Origin: Chitinophagaceae bacterium
GTDB lineage: Bacteria; Bacteroidota; Bacteroidia; Chitinophagales; Chitinophagaceae
DNA length: 64,000 bases
NCBI GenBank assembly: GCA_016787135.1
Contig: JAEUVK010000118.1
Coordinates: 1 to 64,000, forward strand
Direction: 5' to 3'
Shown here: piece by piece, positions 61,115-64,000 of the stretch
Numbering within the stretch: the first letter of the stretch is position 1
How the letters are laid out: the number at the start of each line of letters is the position of its first letter
The notes under the pieces: generated by a model
Told to the model about the DNA's origin: nothing
Database searches by the model: none
What the model saw: only the letters and a program-made list of their open reading frames with translations
Made by a program: the position numbers and the translations under genes

Positions 61115-62177
61115 TTTCTTCCTCAAATCATTCCGGGTCCTTTTATTGCCCTTTGCGGTACTTTACTGGCTGGCCATCACAATCCGCAACTGGTTATATG
61201 ATAAAAAGATCATTCGCTCATCATCATTTGGATTGCCACTGATATGCGTGGGCAATCTTTCTGTTGGGGGCACAGGTAAATCACCGATGGTCGAATATCT
61301 TGTAAGATTACTAAAGGACGAATTTAAAATTGCCACGCTCAGCCGGGGGTACAAACGAAAAACAAAAGGCTATGCACTGGCTGGCGAAAATACAACGGCG
61401 CTTGAGATCGGTGATGAACCGATGCAATTTCATATCAAGTTCCCGGATGTGCCGGTAGCCGTAGGAGAAGAAAGGCTGGATGCTATCCCTCAATTACTTC
61501 ACGACAGACCGGGGTTACAGGCCGTGGTGCTTGACGATGCGTTTCAGCACCGGGCTATTAAGGCAGGCCTCAATATCTTATTGACCGAATACAGCAATTT
61601 GTTCACCCGTGATTTCTATTTGCCTACCGGCGATCTGCGTGATCTGAAGTCTTCTTATCAAAGGGCGGAGATCATTGTAGTGACAAAATGTGATCCCTCT
61701 ATTTCTGAAAATGAAAGACAGAAGATCATCAGAGAAATAAAGCCGGGACAGGAACAATTGGTTTTCTTCACCGCCATTGAATACGGGGAGCCATATCATA
61801 TCAATACCAAACAACCCTATCTTCTCAATGATAAAGCCGAGGTTTTGCTGGTAACAGGTATCGCTAACCCCAAACCTCTGAAATCATTGCTGGAAGTACA
61901 CAGCAGGACCTATTATATGCAACAGTATCCTGATCATCATATTTTCACGATCGATGATCTCCGGGAGATAAGAAAACGGTTCAGGCAGATCGAATCAGCA
62001 GAGAAAATGATTTTAACAACAGAAAAAGATGCTGTAAGGCTTGTAAAGTTCGACCATGAACTCGCCGATCTCCCGTTGTATGTAATACCTGCGAGACATC
62101 ATTTTTTATTTGGAGAAGCGGAAAAATTCAATGAGCTTGTCATCAATTTTATCAGGAATTTCAGGCAGCCGGAATAA
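61104..62177 (+). CDS. lpxK: Tetraacyldisaccharide 4'-kinase
   Basis: 357 residues, usual length. N-terminal membrane helix (FRVLLLPFAVLYWLAITIR), Walker A CVGNLSVGGTGKSPM (Lys59), then LSRGYKRKTKGYAL, VGDEPMQFH-type (IGDEPMQFH) and VVLDDAFQHRAI, all LpxK signatures. Phosphorylates the 4' position of the lipid A disaccharide at the inner membrane. Starts within the end of the formyl-THF ligase gene; rnr follows after 9 bases. Confidence 0.95.
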   Translation: MFSNFFLKSFRVLLLPFAVLYWLAITIRNWLYDKKIIRSSSFGLPLICVGNLSVGGTGKSPMVEYLVRLLKDEFKIATLSRGYKRKTKGYALAGENTTALEIGDEPMQFHIKFPDVPVAVGEERLDAIPQLLHDRPGLQAVVLDDAFQHRAIKAGLNILLTEYSNLFTRDFYLPTGDLRDLKSSYQRAEIIVVTKCDPSISENERQKIIREIKPGQEQLVFFTAIEYGEPYHINTKQPYLLNDKAEVLLVTGIANPKPLKSLLEVHSRTYYMQQYPDHHIFTIDDLREIRKRFRQIESAEKMILTTEKDAVRLVKFDHELADLPLYVIPARHHFLFGEAEKFNELVINFIRNFRQPE

Positions 62178-62186
62178 AACAAACCT

Positions 62187-64000
62187 ATGGGAAGAAAAAA
62201 TTCAAAGAAAACTAAACACAGGCATAGTGAAGGTGCTGGCAAAACATTTAAAGGAATACTGGATGTGACACGTTCGGGAATGGGTTTTGTGATCGTTCCT
62301 GACCTGCAGATAGACATACTCATCCGCCCGAATGATTTCAACACAGCTTTGCACGGGGATACAGTACTTGTCCGTGTGAAAAATGCTGCGGGCGGAGGAC
62401 GTCGTATGCAGGGTGAAGTAGCGGAGGTGATGCAACGCAAACGGGTCGAGTTCATCGGTCATATTGAGCTTAGCAAAGACTTTGCATTTTTTGTTCCGGA
62501 AATGGATAAACCGATGCCGGACCTCTATATCCCTTTATCGTCATTGAATAATGCAAAAGACAGAGACAGGGTGGTGGTACGTTTGGTGAAATGGGAAAAA
62601 GGCGGCAAGCGGCCTGTTGGTGAAGTAGTGGGTGTGCTGGACCTGGAGAACAGCAATGATGCAGCTATGAAAGAGATATTGCTGGAAAACGGTTTCCCAT
62701 TGGAATTTCCTGATGATGCCCTTGAAGTAGCAGCAAGAATCCCTGATGTTATTCCGGAAAAAGAAATAGAGAAGCGAAAAGATGTCCGCAGTATTCTCAC
62801 CTTTACAATAGATCCTGCAGATGCAAAAGATTTTGATGATGCTATTTCGATCCGCCTGCTGAAGAATGGTAATTATGAGATCGGTGTTCACATTGCAGAC
62901 GTAAGCCATTATGTGGAACCAGATACTCCGCTGGATAAGGCGGCTTACCAGAAAGCCACTTCTGTATATCTGCCTGACAGGGTAAATCCTATGCTGCCTG
63001 AACATATTTCGAATGTATTATGTTCGTTGCGGCCTCATGAAGATAAGTTGACCTTCTCCGCCATATTCCAGGTAACTGCCAAAGGGGAAGTAAAACAATA
63101 CTGGCTGGGCAGAACGGTCATCCATTCCGATCACCGGTTTACCTATGAAGATGTACAGGCGATCATTGATATCAAAGATGGTCTATATAAAGAAGAGATC
63201 CTTTTGCTGAACGATATGGCGCAGCGGATGCGCAGGAAAAGATTCCAGCATGGGGCTATTAATTTTTCATCGCAGGAAGTTCGTTTCAAGCTGGATGAAA
63301 AAGGCGACCCTATCGGTATCATGGTCAAAGAAAGTAAAGAATCCCACCAACTGATCGAGGAGTTCATGCTGATGGCCAACCGGTATGTGGCAGAAAATAT
63401 CTCAAAGATCAAACTAAAAGGCAAGCCTGTCCCTTTTCCCTATCGTATTCATGACGATCCGGATGAGGAAAAGCTAACGCCGTTTGTGGCATTTGCAAAG
63501 AAATTCGGACATAAGTTCGACACATCTTCCCCGGATGCTATTGCAAAATCATTTAACCAGCTGCTGAAAGATGCACATGGCAAACCGGAGCAGCATGTAT
63601 TGGAGCAATTGGGTATCCGTACCATGGCCAAAGCCAAATACACGACGGAGAATGTAGGTCATTACGGTTTGGGGTTTGAACATTACTGCCATTTTACTTC
63701 ACCCATCCGCCGTTACCCGGATGTGATGACACACCGGATATTACAGGAAGCGCTGGATAACAATATTATTCCTGATAAGAAACTGGAAGAAAAATGCAAA
63801 CACTGCAGCGACAGGGAAAGGGCAGCGATGGAAGCGGAGAGAGCAGCGAATAAGTACAAGCAGGTGCAATATATGAAGAGCTACCTTGGAGAGGAATTTG
63901 AGGGAGTGATCAGCGGAGTAGCAAGTTTTGGTTTCTGGGTAGAAACGATAGAACATAAATGCGAAGGCCTGGTAAGTGTGAATAGTTTATTAGAGTATGA
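62187..64000 (+). CDS. rnr: Ribonuclease R, 3' end cut by the window
   Basis: 604 codons are visible before the window ends; the stop is beyond it. N-terminal basic stretch and cold-shock-type domains (to about 190), then the RNB domain with catalytic Asp209, Asp215, Asp217 and Asp218 (TIDPADAKDFDDA), IGVHIADVSHYVEP, LPDRVNPMLPEHISNVLCSL, CHFTSPIRRYPDVMTHR, and the start of the S1 domain (EGVISGVASFGFWVETI). A processive 3'-5' exoribonuclease that degrades structured RNA. ATG at 62187 lies 9 bases after lpxK, so it is the last seen member of the operon. Confidence 0.95.
   Translation, partial: MGRKNSKKTKHRHSEGAGKTFKGILDVTRSGMGFVIVPDLQIDILIRPNDFNTALHGDTVLVRVKNAAGGGRRMQGEVAEVMQRKRVEFIGHIELSKDFAFFVPEMDKPMPDLYIPLSSLNNAKDRDRVVVRLVKWEKGGKRPVGEVVGVLDLENSNDAAMKEILLENGFPLEFPDDALEVAARIPDVIPEKEIEKRKDVRSILTFTIDPADAKDFDDAISIRLLKNGNYEIGVHIADVSHYVEPDTPLDKAAYQKATSVYLPDRVNPMLPEHISNVLCSLRPHEDKLTFSAIFQVTAKGEVKQYWLGRTVIHSDHRFTYEDVQAIIDIKDGLYKEEILLLNDMAQRMRRKRFQHGAINFSSQEVRFKLDEKGDPIGIMVKESKESHQLIEEFMLMANRYVAENISKIKLKGKPVPFPYRIHDDPDEEKLTPFVAFAKKFGHKFDTSSPDAIAKSFNQLLKDAHGKPEQHVLEQLGIRTMAKAKYTTENVGHYGLGFEHYCHFTSPIRRYPDVMTHRILQEALDNNIIPDKKLEEKCKHCSDRERAAMEAERAANKYKQVQYMKSYLGEEFEGVISGVASFGFWVETIEHKCEGLVSVNSLLEY

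Noticed and set aside
1..64000. tRNA or rRNA genes
   Set aside because: Looked for cloverleaf and conserved rRNA words in the intergenic spaces and saw none; a tRNAscan-SE run would settle this.

Overview
The window reads as a chromosomal segment from a Bacteroidota bacterium, most likely of the Chitinophagaceae or a close relative. The indications are Bacteroidota-type promoters (TTTG-N19-TAnnTTTG, seen complete twice), a short RpoD of 285 residues without region 1.1, Bacteroidota-restricted families (DUF3822 before rsmD, DUF1080 lipoprotein, DUF5117/DUF4953-type metalloproteases, a 474-residue fold-III arginine decarboxylase), many lipoproteins and few recognisable Shine-Dalgarno sites. I see no tRNA, rRNA, CRISPR array, prophage or intact insertion sequence.

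Region by region. 1-5240: the end of a membrane protein gene, a GlxA-type regulator, then an all-minus heavy-metal cassette: an outer-membrane-like protein, an HMA-domain protein, a 40-residue metallothionein-like peptide with eight cysteines, a regulator joining an HMA-like CxxC segment to an AraC DNA-binding domain, a class III nucleotide cyclase fused to a YHS metal-binding domain, and a small membrane protein. This is the best candidate here for a little-described system. 5240-5830 is a gene-free stretch with hairpins. 5830-17280: secreted hydrolases and carbohydrate-related proteins, including two beta-lactamase-fold serine hydrolases, a GH13 lipoprotein, a DUF1080 lipoprotein, an MFS transporter, and a retropepsin-like protease overlapping a protein with four glycogen-binding-type (CBM48) repeats.

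17290-29310 holds three histidine-degradation genes: hutI, a fused formiminotransferase-cyclodeaminase, and hutG. They are interleaved with a Gcr-type membrane protein, a TMEM175-like channel, a CoA-binding protein and a zinc metalloprotease; hutH and hutU are not present. A cluster of short hairpin repeats lies at 25.3-25.6 kb. 29310-40240: TPR protein, ABC-F ATPase, a DUF3347 protein, an M28 peptidase with a decayed 5' duplicate about 1.1 kb upstream, a pair of paralogous secreted proteins and a DUF5995 protein.

40420-47130 is the translation block thrS-infC ... rpmI-rplT. It is split by a lipoprotein and a second zinc metalloprotease, and rpmI-rplT has its own consensus promoter and structured leader. 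47190-57690: arginine decarboxylase, small secreted proteins, Hsp20, bacilliredoxin, Lgt, RpoD, thioredoxin reductase, FolB and a beta-propeller lipoprotein. 57690-64000: a MATE exporter, then a tightly overlapping operon DUF3822-rsmD-formyl-THF ligase-lpxK-rnr, with rnr cut by the window end.
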